Assembly: GCA_004794785.1 (NCBI GenBank)
Contig: SJOL01005655.1
Location: 137,154-201,153 of the forward strand
DNA: 64,000 nt
From: Opisthorchis felineus
Lineage: Eukaryota > Platyhelminthes > Trematoda > Opisthorchiida > Opisthorchiidae
Direction: 5' to 3'
Shown here: positions 43,975-56,199 of the stretch, piece after piece
Numbering within the stretch: the stretch's first letter is position 1
How the letters are laid out: every line of letters starts with the position of its first letter
Position numbers and translations under genes: made by a program
Notes under the pieces: model-generated
The model's database searches: none
The model's input: the letters and a program-made list of their open reading frames with translations, nothing else
What the model was told of the DNA's origin: nothing

Positions 43975-44262
43975 ACCCACTCATTTGCAAATTAAACTGG
44001 TTCTACCGTAGACTCGGCTGCATTTCCAGTTGATGAGGTTCTACAACCGAATGATCTTCACAAAGGCCGCCTCATGTTTCAGTTGGCATGATATCTGGGA
44101 TATCGAAGCAACGGTGATGTAATTTCCGAATGGGTGTATTTCTTCAGTTGCTCGCAACCTGATGTTCAAGTAGGACATTAGGTTGATGGAAGCTCGGATG
44201 GTTCACCTAAGGGGTCCAAAGAAGGCCAAATGTGGCAGCTAGCCGTCGAATAGACTTTAACG
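43975..44262 (+). repeat. Decayed copy of the intron 1 ribozyme repeat
   Basis: It matches 1345-1750 in the same order: CACTCATTTGCAAA, GTTTCAGTTGG followed by GATATC-type sequence, TTCAAGTAG...ACATTAGGTTGA, then a ribozyme-like segment at about 44201-44243. There the core CTGATGA has become CTAAGGG (44207-44213) and the GAAA box CAAA, so the ribozyme is dead. Confidence 0.6.
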
Positions 44263-44699
44263 GTGTGCAATATCAAGACGATCAGTCACAATTGCCGGTC
44301 ACTGTTGAGCAGTACTCGTAGGTCGCGCGCGCACTATATGCATCTGACGCACCGATAAACAGCAGAATTGGATAAAAAGGTGTTCGGGCATGCCGCATGA
44401 AGAGATGTGACCTGTGCGACCAGGCAGGAATAGCCATTCTTTCTTCTAAGATGGAGAATACTGTTTCTTTTGTGTTCTCAGGCACCCTGGCGCATAGCAG
44501 GTCACCTTACTTCCGTTTCCTACACGGACATGGTTCATGATTAAGCTAATATGCTTGAGTATTTGTAACTGCAACAAATCGTCTTTTGACAATGCACCCG
44601 AAAATTCATCGCGATTTATTGCATTGGTGGTGGACCAACCCTATATAAATATGGGTGCGCCGTTTTCGCATTTTATGGCAAACCGTACAAATTTATCCT

Positions 44700-45445
44700 T
44701 GGGCCGTCTCCCAATACAATTTCTCGGAGTACGGAGACCCTCCGCTGCCTGCATTATATTAGCGTCTCGGCTACCGTTGAAACCTGGTGAACTGGCATCA
44801 AGGCAAATGCCTTTTGGCCCAATACGGGCCGTTTTGTAGTATAGCCTGTCCGAGTGGCGGAACTGAGATGTTTTGAAGTGTCCGACAATCGTCTGCGAAC
44901 CATAGCTCGTGCAGTTTGGTATCGGCGAATTCCTAACGATACAAGTAGAAAGCAAGTGTTCGGTTATGCAGGGGTCTTCCATCGAACAATCTGTCCAGTA
45001 GCATAAGCTGCGTTGGTTAGGCCATGTATTGCGCGTGCCGAACTATCGTTCGCCCAAGAGTGCTGTTTTCCGTGCCCAGTTCAGAGAGGTGGTTAACCCT
45101 TGACGTGTCACAGGGATATGAAAGAAATTTCAAAACGTCTGGGTGCTGCCGGTGCTACCCGCCCTCTAGGATGGGGACCGCGTGGTCCCCACTGTGCCTG
45201 GTTGAATACGCTGAAAGATATGGCTACACATCGATGTCATGGCGCTCTTGCTGTCAGTTTCTATGCCGATTGCTTGAATGGGTGTCTGGAGGTACGTCGG
45301 AATTACTGTAGTAAGATAGCACTAAGTCCCCCAGTCCATTTTTTTTGTTTTCTTCACAATGAGGCTTTCAACTAAATCTTGGTTGTATGGCAGCGAAGCA
45401 CCATTGTTGAACACTGATGTGATGCTGTCAATGATGGTGCTGGTG
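44700..45445 (+). mobile_element. Family B non-LTR remnant, C-terminal part and tail
   Basis: A degraded C-terminal coding region ([14 protein letters not shown] at about 45010-45050) is followed by the family B tail with GGATGGGGACCGCGTGGTCC (45169-45188). It ends near 45445 with ATGATGGTGCTGGT, a decayed form of the GATGAT tail. The upstream limit is uncertain. Confidence 0.7.
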
Positions 45446-45779
45446 AGTAGCGCATGTGTACGTGAAGAATGTGTTTTAGGAGACTCCCAATGGTCCAGGC
45501 GGCGTTAAAAGAGCGAACGGTATCGGACATATATGTCGTACAAAACTTGGAAACTTTATGATTGTATCCAAGATAATAAGGGGTGGCCGTGAGATGGTTC
45601 ATGTGTCTCCTTAGACAAAAACGTGCTGAGCAGCTGGTGCTTCGCGTGCTGCTCCTTATTGGTGAATGCGCTCAGCTTGCTAGCTTCTTCGGATTCCTCG
45701 ACTTTCCGTTGGTTTTGCTGGCCGCCTGATGCACTTGTATTACACCCACCTGTAGCGCTGACTCCTAGCCGGCAAGTGT

Positions 45780-46172
45780 TATTTTCTTCAAAACCTTTGT
45801 GGGTCGAGTAGAAATTTCTACGTAAAAATGTTGCATTTTGCATGTTACGGCACTCGCAACGTAAAACAGAGTTGGTGCTCCGACTACCCGCTGGACGCAC
45901 AAATACCACTTAGTTATCCTTCATGTATTAATTTAGCGCCTCCTCAAGTACCATAAAGGATGAAAACCGGACGACCGCCAATTTCTCAACAAACATATCC
46001 AGAGCCATTCTCGAAGCCATGGCACTACGAGGCTAGAATCGAATGCCCGCCAGTAATTAATTAAAACAAAACTAAGGTAGATTAGGTTGGTTTTTGGGTT
46101 TCAGCCTACATACAGCAAAATGCAACATTTTCACGTAGAAACTTTCATTCGACCCAAAAAGGTTTTAGAGGA
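45780..46172 (+). repeat. Inverted repeat pair with AAAATGCAACATTT motif
   Basis: The left arm (about 45780-45852) and right arm (about 46095-46172) are inverted copies containing the motif GCAAAATGCAACATTTT and ...CGACCCA..AAGGTTTT. The same motif in diverged form lies at the outer ends of the palindrome 63337-63979, so these are probably related termini of one element family. Confidence 0.55.
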
Positions 46173-46681
46173 GAGGGCATCTGCCAGCAAATGAGCAGCT
46201 GTGCATCACATAAGCTCCTCGTCGGTATTCCAACAGGCGTGATACACTTAAATTTCCGGCCGCAGCTGTCGGTTTGATCGTTTTAAATTTGATTTAATTG
46301 TTTTTGGATTCTTTGCTGTTGAAATAAATGTTTATGAAGGGAATTTGATCATTATCGACATGGTAATGCGTGGGCGTGAATTCGTGGTAGATATGTATGC
46401 TTCATAAACTGTAAATTGGCGAATTGAACTAACCCGTCTTAATGTGCACTTCCAGGTCCTTTGAGTGTTGGGACGTGCATCATGGAAGAAAAGAAACATG
46501 ACAACTTGTCAGTGTCCTAATTTAGGCCGTGACTAGTATTTTCCGTTGGTCGCTGCGCATTCCAACCTCAAGATTGCTCACTTGCCGTCCTAGCCCAACT
46601 TCAGAGATCTTTGTTGTGGACTCCGTGGCTGCATGGTTTTCATTCGTCATAGCATTTTGGAAAGCGTCAAACTATTTCGGG

Positions 46682-46910
46682 AAGGATATTTATGTGGTAT
46701 TTGTTCGCGCGGCTTGCAAAATGTAACGCTCTTTTCCGCTAAGTGTCACCGTACCGTAGATTTAACAGGCTTAGCTTTTTAGCCTCTGATTCCTTCAGGA
46801 ATCTGGCCCGTTTTCGGGGTCGCCTGTTAAATCTACAGTACAGTGACACTTAGCAGAAAAGAGCGTTACACCTTGGAAGCCGCGCGAACAAATACCACAT
46901 AAGTATCCTT
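46682..46910 (+). repeat. Inverted repeat, 89-bp arms
   Basis: Arms 46682-46770 and 46822-46910 are inverted copies with few mismatches around a 51-bp spacer. The right arm abuts the Mutator-like transposase remnant that begins at about 46911. Confidence 0.75.
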
Positions 46911-47760
46911 TGCGCAGGCTGTTCAGCTTGTTCAAGGACATGATGGGTAGGCAGTACTCCGTCAAGAAATTCGTCATGGATAATATGACGGCGCAGATGC
47001 AAGCTGTCAACGGTGTGTTCGGCTGCAACATATTGCTACGATATTTTCACGCATGGCAAACTATCCGGAAGCGTGTGCGTTTCACTACCAACTTGTAACT
47101 CTTGCAGAAAATTTCCAGTCATAGCCCGCATTTATTTCACTGCATGGCCTGATAACGCGGTCGAGTTAATGACTGTGCACCGGATATTCCTCACGTAGAT
47201 TTCGCCACGATTTGGAAACCCTGTATAGAACCCACCCAGGGCTTTTCTCATATTCAAGTGCCCACTGGTTGTAGGTCACTCGAAAGGGAGCCATTCATGC
47301 TCAGCGCGGATTAGTACATCTAGGGAATGTGACCAGTAGCCATCTTGAGAACGCATAGGGGCAGCTGGAAAGGCAAGTGATCCACGCCGATAGCCTGAAC
47401 GACGCCATCCGGAGGGTCCTGACGGCATAGCAAGTGGCTCATGCGCAAGTATGAGATGCACACCAATTATCAATATGACCGCCGACAAATTCGGAAGGAA
47501 GACAGCTACGCTCTTCGTGTGGTTTCCCGGATGACAACGTATGTCGCCAATCAACATTGGCACGCGCCCGCCAAACCTGAGGTGAAAAACACGTTGCCAG
47601 TGACAGTTGGTTTTTGGTACAAACCCCAAAATGTTCTCAGAACGTTAGCACATAGGCTGGTATCTGCACGTACAACTCTAATCAAAATATGTGGCTACCC
47701 TATGAAACCTCTTTTCGGCATTCAGAGGTTACTCATTCTCCTACAATAAGTTAAGTGATC
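46911..47760 (+). mobile_element. Mutator-like (MULE) transposase remnant
   Basis: The piece LRRLFSLFKDMMGRQYSVKK, then FVMDN...AQ...VFGCN and RYFHAWQTIRKRV, resembles the middle of MULE transposases (catalytic D in VMD; the usual CYFH reads RYFH). Downstream pieces near 47300-47630 (EMHTNYQYDRR, MTTYVAN) match the order of the minus-strand copy at 60987-62720. Stops and frameshifts break it. Confidence 0.65.
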
Positions 47761-47764
47761 AACT

Positions 47765-48100
47765 ATGTATTGCCTTGGTCGATTCCTAATTCATCAGCGG
47801 TGGCTAGCCCAATACAATCTACAAGAGCGAGATATAACTCTGTCTCGGTTTTCCAAGCCAAAACTGTCCTCAGTAGACGGTCCACTCAAGCAGCTTGAGC
47901 GATGGTACGATAAACTGAAGTTTCTTGAGCTACGCAAGGCTACAAGCTGCATGAAGCATGTGATTGTACAAACGTCAACATTCGACTACTTCACTGGACG
48001 GTCAGACCCTGGTATAGGTGGACAACCATATACCACCAAGGTCGCTGTCAGCCCCTCTCGGAAGACTAGCGAAGCGTGGCCCGTAACGCTGTTTCCATAA
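47765..48100 (+). other. 111-codon open frame, unrecognised
   Basis: The frame is open from ATG 47765 with no recognised domain, signal peptide or membrane segment. Lying directly behind the transposase remnant, it may be a decayed part of that element. I do not propose it as a gene. Confidence 0.2.
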
Positions 48101-48639
48101 AACTATTCTGTCCAAATTTAGAGCCGATGGGGGCTATTTTGTTGAAGCCTAATTAAACTTGTTCTAGACACTGCTTTTGATTCCCTTGATGACGAGGATT
48201 TCGTCTGCTTTCTCACGAAGTGAATGCCTTTCAGGCCCGGGGTTTAATCCGGTGACAGGTTTCATGTCTCACCCATAATGTAAGGTCACTTGTACGACAG
48301 CCTTGTATATATCTCCATTTAGCTCCAACTTTTCTTGTCTTCAATACTGCGTGAATGAACCCCGGCATGACCAAATCAATCGTTCTTTGTTGACAGTAGG
48401 ACTTATGAGGCACTCGGTAAATTGGCATGTGAAACTTCATTAAATTATGAGTTTTCAGTGTTGTTACCGGAGATATATAAGACTTGTAATTGACTGAACA
48501 TTTTTTCAGAATAAATGTCGGAAGAAAGTGGTTTTCGGAAACCGAGAACTAAAGTGACTACCTATTGAGTTTGTACTACTTCATCCGATTATTGGAAACA
48601 CAGTTCGCCAACGATGGTTTTGTAATTCTTAGGCGTTAG

Positions 48640-48905
48640 CTTGTCAGACGGACAATGCGTACGAGTAAGAATGACTGCGTACACTTATGAGTATTTGCCC
48701 AGTTGAAGCCTCAGCCAGCGTCGCACGTATGCATGAGCCTAGCAGTTACGATAAGCAGCCAAAGTGAGCGACAATGCGCACATTTATGAGTATCGAGGTA
48801 CGTTCTTATTCACGGGGTTTGGCTATCGTGCATCGTTGAGCCCTCATAACCATCGTCGAGCATAGGTGTGGGCCTAATAGTCACGATAAGTAACCAAGGT
48901 GAGCG
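48640..48905 (+). repeat. Two degenerate tandem units (~120-140 bp)
   Basis: Units of about 48649-48767 and 48768-48904 both contain GCCTA-A-AGT-ACGATAAG-A-CCAA-GTGAGCGACAA and ACAATGCG-type sequence. A weaker echo occurs near 49225-49260. Confidence 0.45.
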
Positions 48906-51900
48906 ACAACACGTACGGTTACCAAGATGAAAAGTACTGGCTGGCCTTATTTCCTGACAGTGTCGTTGCGCTTTATAACGTATTCCACTGAAGGGGCGCT
49001 ATTATTTCCTATGTGAAATATATCTCATCGTTGTGATGCAATATCTGGGAACGCTGTATTATCTACTGATTAGAATGTAGCTTATCCACAGAGGAGCATA
49101 CTCACATTAATATTGCACAATGCATCACGTTACCTTTGATTATCATACCAAACGCAAGGCAAGATTCCTAAAACAGTTTTGTGCAGAAATTCAGTGAATA
49201 AACTCATCTAACTTGTCATGTCGGACGAAAGCAATTGGTACGAGCGTTAGCTAACTATCCAGGTGAGTGAACTTTGCATAATATATTCTGTGGATGGCAT
49301 CTCCTATTTGAAGAAAACTGAGAAACGTCAAAATGTGTCATGATTTGATTTCGTACTTCATCCCGAAAACTGGTAATCACATGCGAATGGGCGGTGGTTA
49401 ATGACCCTGAAAGCTCGCGCACTTATGCAAACTTCTATGAGCAACACATCACTGAAACGTGCAACTAGATTAGAGTAACTCCCCTTAAAATTCTCAAGTT
49501 CGGAAATCCCATAGTTTCGGTGAAATCAATTTCGGTTTACTTCTAGTGTTCGGCTTGCATTCCTCTCATGCTAGGTACTGTTTCTCAATTCAAGGCGTTG
49601 GTTGACCTTGTGAAATCACTCGAGCTAAAATATCGTTTACAAAATTGCAGAAACCGTACTAAACGTAGACAGGTACAAAAACTGTTGAAGCCCACAAAAC
49701 AGGATAGCTTCTGGAAAATAATACTAGCCAGGTGCTAATCGGGCTGTGCGTGAACTGCTCACTAGTAAGCTACGGGTCGCGTTAATAGAAGTTTTGCGCT
49801 CGACAACGCATGTCGCCATTGACCGTGCAAGTATCCATCGCAGAATTAATCGGACTAGTCGCCTAGGTCTTTCTCTGGTTGCAGCTATAGGAGATGGATA
49901 ATGAGATTGTGTTTATAATTTAAAGAGGTCAAACATTTAACCTCAAAGCGCTCAACCTCATTCCACTTTGTCGCATACAAACCCAAAGTAACTTTTCTGA
50001 CAGCCAGCCACCTTGATTAACAGTCAACTAGTTTGCATCCAATGATGCTTAGTTGTCTGACGTGAAAATAATGTCCATTCCCAACCGGTGGGATTCATAC
50101 TGTTGAGCGTGGTCAGATAAGTATAGTGAGAATACCAGCGCAACCGACGTCAGTTGCGAGCGCCTAGAAATACGTGAGGATTGCACGGTTATGTGAAAAT
50201 GGGCGTGTTCCAACAAAACGGTGCTGCGAAAATTGCCAATACCAAGGCAGTGATCTAAATATGGTGGTTACCAGGATATCGGCGGTGGTGATACATGTTG
50301 AAAAAGTATAACGTGAAGTTGTGAGTGAGAAGCAATTAAACTGTTTATGACAGAAATGGTACCACCAAAACCGTTGATTGTCACAAAGATGGGATGGCTG
50401 CCATATAAGCTCAAAATGCAGATGACGAAACACAATTGGTCCAAGGGGTAAAGGAGAAGTTCTTCTTACACGGAAAAGCAATCTAGCGAACTGGGATGGC
50501 CTTGTGTACGCACCTAAAGTGCTTGGTCGGGCGGTGATATAGACCCACCGAACTCCGGGCGCACAGTCAGCCTGAGTATGGTAATCGCGATGCCGTCATA
50601 TCGACGTCATGCCTTGGTTCACGCTTAGTTTTGCACCCGGACGTCTTGGGTGAATTATGTGTGGGTACTATGGTAGGTAGGATAAGCCAAACAAGTGAGC
50701 TTGCAGACATATCTGTGTAGCATTGGGGAGCTACGGCGACTCCAGTGTTGTCGTAGGCGACCGGAAAACCAAGAGGGATTGCTGTAGCTGCGTAATATAC
50801 CTGAGCTTCCAGAAGGCCGAGTAAGCTGTAAGTTGAGGTGAGGGTTGTTTTTTTGGTTTGTTGGGATCAGGGAGTTAAAAAGGGCTCCCTTTGATAGCTT
50901 TGAATTGCCAACATTTTGGGCCGAATAGAGACTATTTAGTACATAATCTTTGCATTTGAATACGCACGGCTTGGATCGTTACCGTCTGAAACTTTATGGT
51001 AGTAGACAGGAAGACCTGGGATACTGGCAGACACAAGGCATCGTTTAAATCCTTGAATCGCAATAATATTGAAAAAGACATGGGTAAACGTGACTCTCGG
51101 ATCCATCGAGCTGTGCACAGGATGTCAACCGTGTCACAGGCTATCAGGAGAGTAGCTCTTCCCGCCAAAGCGGCATCCGGTCAGTCATATATAAAACCTA
51201 GTGATGATGAAACTAGGAGCCGAGCGCGTTAGTAACGAATGATCAGTCTTCTAGGTTTGATAGTTTACTGCCACATCAGGAATGAGAGTGTATGCCTTTA
51301 AACTGGCACCAGTTCATTTTCTAACTTTTGTACTTATGCTGCATCCGTTCTGAACTTAAAGGCTCCTGGTATGTGAGAGGGAAAGCGTTTCTTAATAGAA
51401 CATGGTTAATACTGCCAAACGGTCTGAAAGTACCCGAAGCACTCTGTCCGCAGCCTGCGATGAGCCAGGGTGTTGGGACTTTGGTCTCTTGGAGACGAGG
51501 AGCTTTCCCGGGCAGATTGAGGGGATGGAAGCAACCAGGGGCTAAAGACGGAAGTGGTGGGATCGTGGTGATGTATGCTATTTAGGTATGGGTCAAGTGA
51601 TATTCGTTCCTGGGTAAATAGGATTGAGTGGATCTTCCAGCTATCAAATAGACCTTGTCAGAGGCTTCTCACCATTAGTCGCTTATGTATTCTGGCAATT
51701 TATATAGGTTTTCGGAAATGAAGACGGATGACAAAAATCTCGAAAAGAACTGAGTTGAGTGAGGCCTAAACATGTGCGACGGACCGGGATAATTCTCCAG
51801 ACTAGCATGAAGATCAAGCATGCCTTGGCATATCAGGCGTACTCAAACTTGGGATGTAGAAGTCTCAAATTATAACTGGATACCGAGGTTCCACTGTAGA

Positions 51901-52100
51901 TTCTATTTGCAAATGCGGGCACAGAGGCTGAAAATGAGGACCTCAGAGTACGATGGTGATGCCGCGGTTAAACACGGTGGTTGCGGAGGCTGTGTGCGGG
52001 TGTCAAGAGATAGAAAGGGAAGTAAGTTAAGAATTTATCTGTGTGGGACAAGCAAGCTTAAGTGTTGAACAAGCGCAGCAAGGTGGGGAGTATCTGAAGA
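48906..52100 (+). other. 3.2 kb with no recognised feature
   Basis: No family resemblance was seen in any frame, including the 105-codon minus frame at 50164-50481. Composition is unremarkable. Confidence 0.5.
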
Positions 52101-52104
52101 CAAG

Positions 52105-52400
52105 GTGAATAAAAAAACAAAATAGTAAAATATTAAAATAATTAAATTAAATTAAAATAAATTAAAAATTATTCAGAAAAAAATCTGGCAAAATACCGGG
52201 CCGGGGTTTGTGTCCAAAAACAATATGCAGCACCTGTCTCGGCCACGCCAAGCAACCAAGCATATGCTGGGTTTCGGACGCAGCAGGTCGCTTCCCTGCT
52301 TTCACTACACAGGTGCTGTCCAGAAAGCCTCTTGGCTTCTGAGATCTCAGGTCTAAACCCGCTAAACCCACCAACGATCAACATATTCCATACTGGCATA
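52105..52400 (+). repeat. A/T-rich tract and adjoining unknown sequence
   Basis: 52108-52170 is almost pure A/T with ATTAAATTAA-type repeats. It borders a 76-codon minus-strand frame (52399-52169). Read on the minus strand this could be the tail end of an old insertion, but I cannot name it. Confidence 0.35.
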
Positions 52401-52965
52401 ACATCACTGCAAATAATAGGAAAGCTTCTTTATATGGTGATCTTCCTGGCCCTTTTAGTCTACTCAGACTTGCTTTTTATATAAGTCAACCCAAACAACC
52501 GCTATTGGGCTAAACCTGAAAAGGAAATCTGGAAGATCAGCCCAAATTATGTGTGAAATATCTCAATCAACAACTATAGGGCTGCATTTTTAGACGGGGT
52601 GGGGGCAGTCTTATTGGGCTATGCACCATTAGCACTCCGTAAACCTTTGGCCTCCACACGTGTTTAAGTTCTCGTAGAATTCTTCTCTCGTAGCATTCTT
52701 CCAGCTAAAGCATCCCGATTTCGACCTTTTCTTCAAACGATGGGTAAAACACTATGCTTTCATTCAGTAATTGGTCTCATAAATATCCCCGTTGACGTTC
52801 GGGATCCCGTACTCCTTAAAAACCCATAGATCGTGAAAAGTGCCAGAATATGACACACCTAATGAGGTTTCTCTGTAGAAAAACTATACGGACCAAATGA
52901 TCACTCTGCGTCGGCTTCTAATCTCATATGCTGAGATCGGGATAGCAAACGAATGGATGCTCCGT

Positions 52966-53062
52966 CTGTTGATAAACCTCCATTTGAAAGATTTGGCTCT
53001 TGAGGTTTTTGCGCGTAGATCAACGTGGCCCAAATAATTGCTGGAGATAATCTATACTACTC
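52966..53062 (+). repeat. Possible 5' LTR remnant (direct repeat with 59437)
   Basis: About 100 bases starting TGTTGATAAACCTCC and including AACGTGGCCCAA are repeated in the same orientation at 59437-59535. The TGT start and the placement on either side of the BEL/Pao remnant suggest decayed LTR beginnings. Similarity fades after ~100 bases. Confidence 0.4.
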
Positions 53063-53439
53063 AAATCCGGTATCGAGTGGGTCCCGGACTTTTACACCAA
53101 TTGGAAATTTGGAAGTTATGGAACCAATATGACCAGAGTACGAAGAGGTAAGTTTTTTCATAGTTTTTTTAACTCTGAATTTAATAACTTAGTGAACGGC
53201 ACTTCTGATATTTTTGTTATCTGTAACACTACTGTTCTTCAGCCTCCTTTGTTATCTAGACGCTATCCCCTTAGGCCAAGCATTGTTGGTAATGTAAGGC
53301 CCAGCAGGCATTCGGGTAGATATCCTGTCAAATTGAAGTTAGAAAACGAGGTACTAATGGGAGATATGGCAATAGAGATGAAGGAGTTAGAAAGCAGAAA
53401 GCGTAGGTAAGCGTCTCGAAAGAAAATGCTGTGGGATTA

Positions 53440-55830
53440 CAGACTCACGGATTGATACACAGAATCGGGGCTTTCGCCCAAGTTTCCCGGGTCGGTTTGT
53501 CACTTACCGTTAGGCGGCTGCCGTTCACCTGAAAGGCGCAAGGGAAAAAATTGCGTAGCACTGCTCTTTAAGTTCTCAGCGCGGGGCAGTAGGCTTGCCA
53601 GCACGAGCATTTGCATAAAAAAGCGTCCAGTAGCGCTTTGAACTGGGTTTTAGAGGGAGCGTGAACAACCGTCAGAGGAAGGTTATTCCACGTAGCAGCT
53701 ACCCGAAATGAGAAATTTGCCTAATAAAAGTGTGCGCTCTGAGCTTGAAAATCTTCTTACCATGTCCCCGCCACGTGTTAGCTGGATCATCGGTGAAAAA
53801 CCTGGCGGCCAAACGTTGTTCAGACAGGGTATAAGTAAGTACTAGGTCTCCTCGGAAGCGACGATACTCCAGGGGGAGAGGTTGAACACCGCGAGGCGTG
53901 TATCATGGTCCAAGGATTTAAGGCCGGCAACCATTTCCGTAGCAGCTCGTTGGGCACGCTCAATGAGAATTACGTTTTTCCTGCGTTCTGAGTAGACAAC
54001 TTGGTTGGAATATTCAATAAGCGGTCTGACGTAGGCCCCACAGAGCATTTGGAAGTCTATGCGAGTAATACGGCAGAAGGTGCGCCGAATCATCCGTAGA
54101 ATGGCGGATGCCTTTGAGCCGATTTCTCATGGTGCAATGAGAAGGACAAGTTTGAAGAGAGCCAGATACCCAAATCCCTTTTGGCATCCATCCTCGTGAT
54201 GTCTTCTGGCCCATTCTCACCGTGCACGACACAGGCGTTCGCTGAGTCTCCTCCGAATGACATATGAGCGCGCTTTTCGTCATTCAGAGGAAGGTGGCAG
54301 TCCAACGACCACTGCTTTGCAGCGTCTACATCCATTTGGAGGGCATTGGCATTTGAACTCCAGGATTTTAAGTCGTATGCAAAAAGTAGACACAGACTTG
54401 CAAGAACATCTGGAAGGTCATTGACGTATATCAGAAACAGAAGTGGTCCCAAAGCAGAGCCTCGAGGAACTCCAGTGGAGACCGGCGCCGGAGAAGAGTA
54501 GGTCGAGCCCACTTTCACTCGGAATGTTCTGTCTGATAGGAACGCCTTAATCCGCGAAATTTATGTATTTTTTAGTTGCAGTCGCATTCCTCTCGTCTTT
54601 GCGTGGACTCCCTAGTCGCCCAGGATCAGCGTGGCCAACTGTTCATGAGAAAGATTTTCCGGTTTGTTGTTATCGGGTTTGTGGCTTTGGCTGTCGGAGT
54701 CATGGGCGACGACTGTGTGCGCAATCAAGGAGGCCACTTTTGGTGGAGTGGGGCTGGGGACTGGTAGTTTGTATTCTCAGTGTCTGTATGGTTGCCACAG
54801 CATCACCCGATGTCGAGGTCAACGCTTGTGGTTGATTTGTTGGTAGTCTTCGCCGCTTGTCTCCTCACATCTGACCTAATCCAGCTCAGGAGCTGCAACT
54901 TGGTGTAGAGGTTACCGCTGCACCTTTATCGTCTGCTACGGAAATAAGCGATGATAGCCTTACTTACTTTGAACGCTGCGTGCACGCGAGGCTTGCCTCC
55001 TCCCAAGCATCGCTGCCTTTGGTTGTCGAAGGGCCTGCAGTGGTTGGGCAGAAGCTGCAATCCAGAGTCGTGGCCGGTTACGTCGGCGTGCTGCCAAGAG
55101 CACAGGGGCCATAAATACCATCGGTTTGACCATAAATTTGGGGTTGCCTGAACTTGAGCCAAGCGGAACCTGTTTCGCGCCCCCCCCTCTAGGACTTCTG
55201 TGGCCCAGCTTTTGCGCCTCTAGGAGGCGACCCTCGGATACACGCCTGATCGTTGGATAGGCCTTTTGAATGCTAAGAGCTTGCTCCAGGATCTTCTGTA
55301 CAGCAGATGGGGGTGAAATGGTGACTAGAAGCCTAAAGGTTTGATTGCTTCCCTTTCCGCTTAACCACTCTGCGTGAAGAGATCCCTGTTCAGGCTTTTA
55401 ACGACACCGCCAGGGAGTGACTGCCAGTTTTTTGTTGGTGTGATTTTCCTGGATAATCATCCTGCTCCTCCTCATGCGCCTGTCTACTAAAGACGCTGTG
55501 GCGGTCTTGATTGCCGCATCGAAGAACTGGATGACATTCCTTGCATCCAGCGGACCCGGGGTAGATAGCGCTGGGTACTCGTTCAAGGAAGAAAGTTCAT
55601 TATCGACTCTCGTCCAGGCAGCTTATTTCTTTGTGTTTGCTTCCTCGATAGCTTTAGAAAGCAGCGCCAGTTTTGCGTCGAGTATCCTGACTGAAACGGA
55701 ACATTCGCACTGGTCTTCCCGATTCAGCAGTGAGGGGTTGGTTTTGTTTGTGTTAGCTCTCTTTAAAGTTACAGAATGCAAATCACCTTTAAGGTAGAAG
55801 CAGCTGGCGCAGACTAACCGGTCAGAAGAG
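53440..55830 (-). mobile_element. CR1/jockey-like non-LTR retrotransposon remnant
   Basis: On the minus strand a nucleic-acid-binding N-terminal part comes first (LNEYPALSTPGPLDARNV near 55590-55535, RRMRRSRMIIQEN, then SNQTFRLLVTISPPSAVQKI near 55340). After a large loss comes [22 protein letters not shown] (near 54470), a catalytic box reading FAYD instead of FADD (near 54370), and SFGGD. The thumb region follows ([28 protein letters not shown], 54093-53860). Endonuclease and first half of RT are missing; frameshifts abound. Confidence 0.75.
54563..55200. other. Stretch between the RT and N-terminal parts of the CR1-like remnant
   Basis: Frames on both strands (for example 54926-55162 minus) are short and degenerate. 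This is likely decayed element sequence, but no domain can be named. Confidence 0.35.
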
Positions 55831-56199
55831 CTAGATAACTGACTTATCTGGTCGTCCTGTAAGCCCGTACATTCAAAGTGCCGCCAGGCCTTGAAGGTGT
55901 GATATTGCCTACCATGTCGTACATTTGATGTACACCCATTTCCCCCACATCTGTGTGGTACATCGATAGCTGTGGAGAACAGTTAGTGTTGCTCTGGCTC
56001 GTGTATGAGACTGGATGCACCGCAGAAATTGAGCGCAAGCCGACGGAAGTTTTCACGCAAAGGTTATATAAGAGTGAAACTTTCAACAAAATAACACGTG
56101 CTAACCCTGTAAAAAGACTAAACAGCAAAAGTTTGCACGACCGAAAAACGAGTCCAATTTCAAACGTCCTCTAACGACGAAAGGTCGGTTTCAGGCGAC

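Noticed and set aside
50164..50481. 105-codon minus-strand frame as a gene
   Set aside because: No family resemblance, no flanking exon-like signals, and length is within what chance gives in this window.
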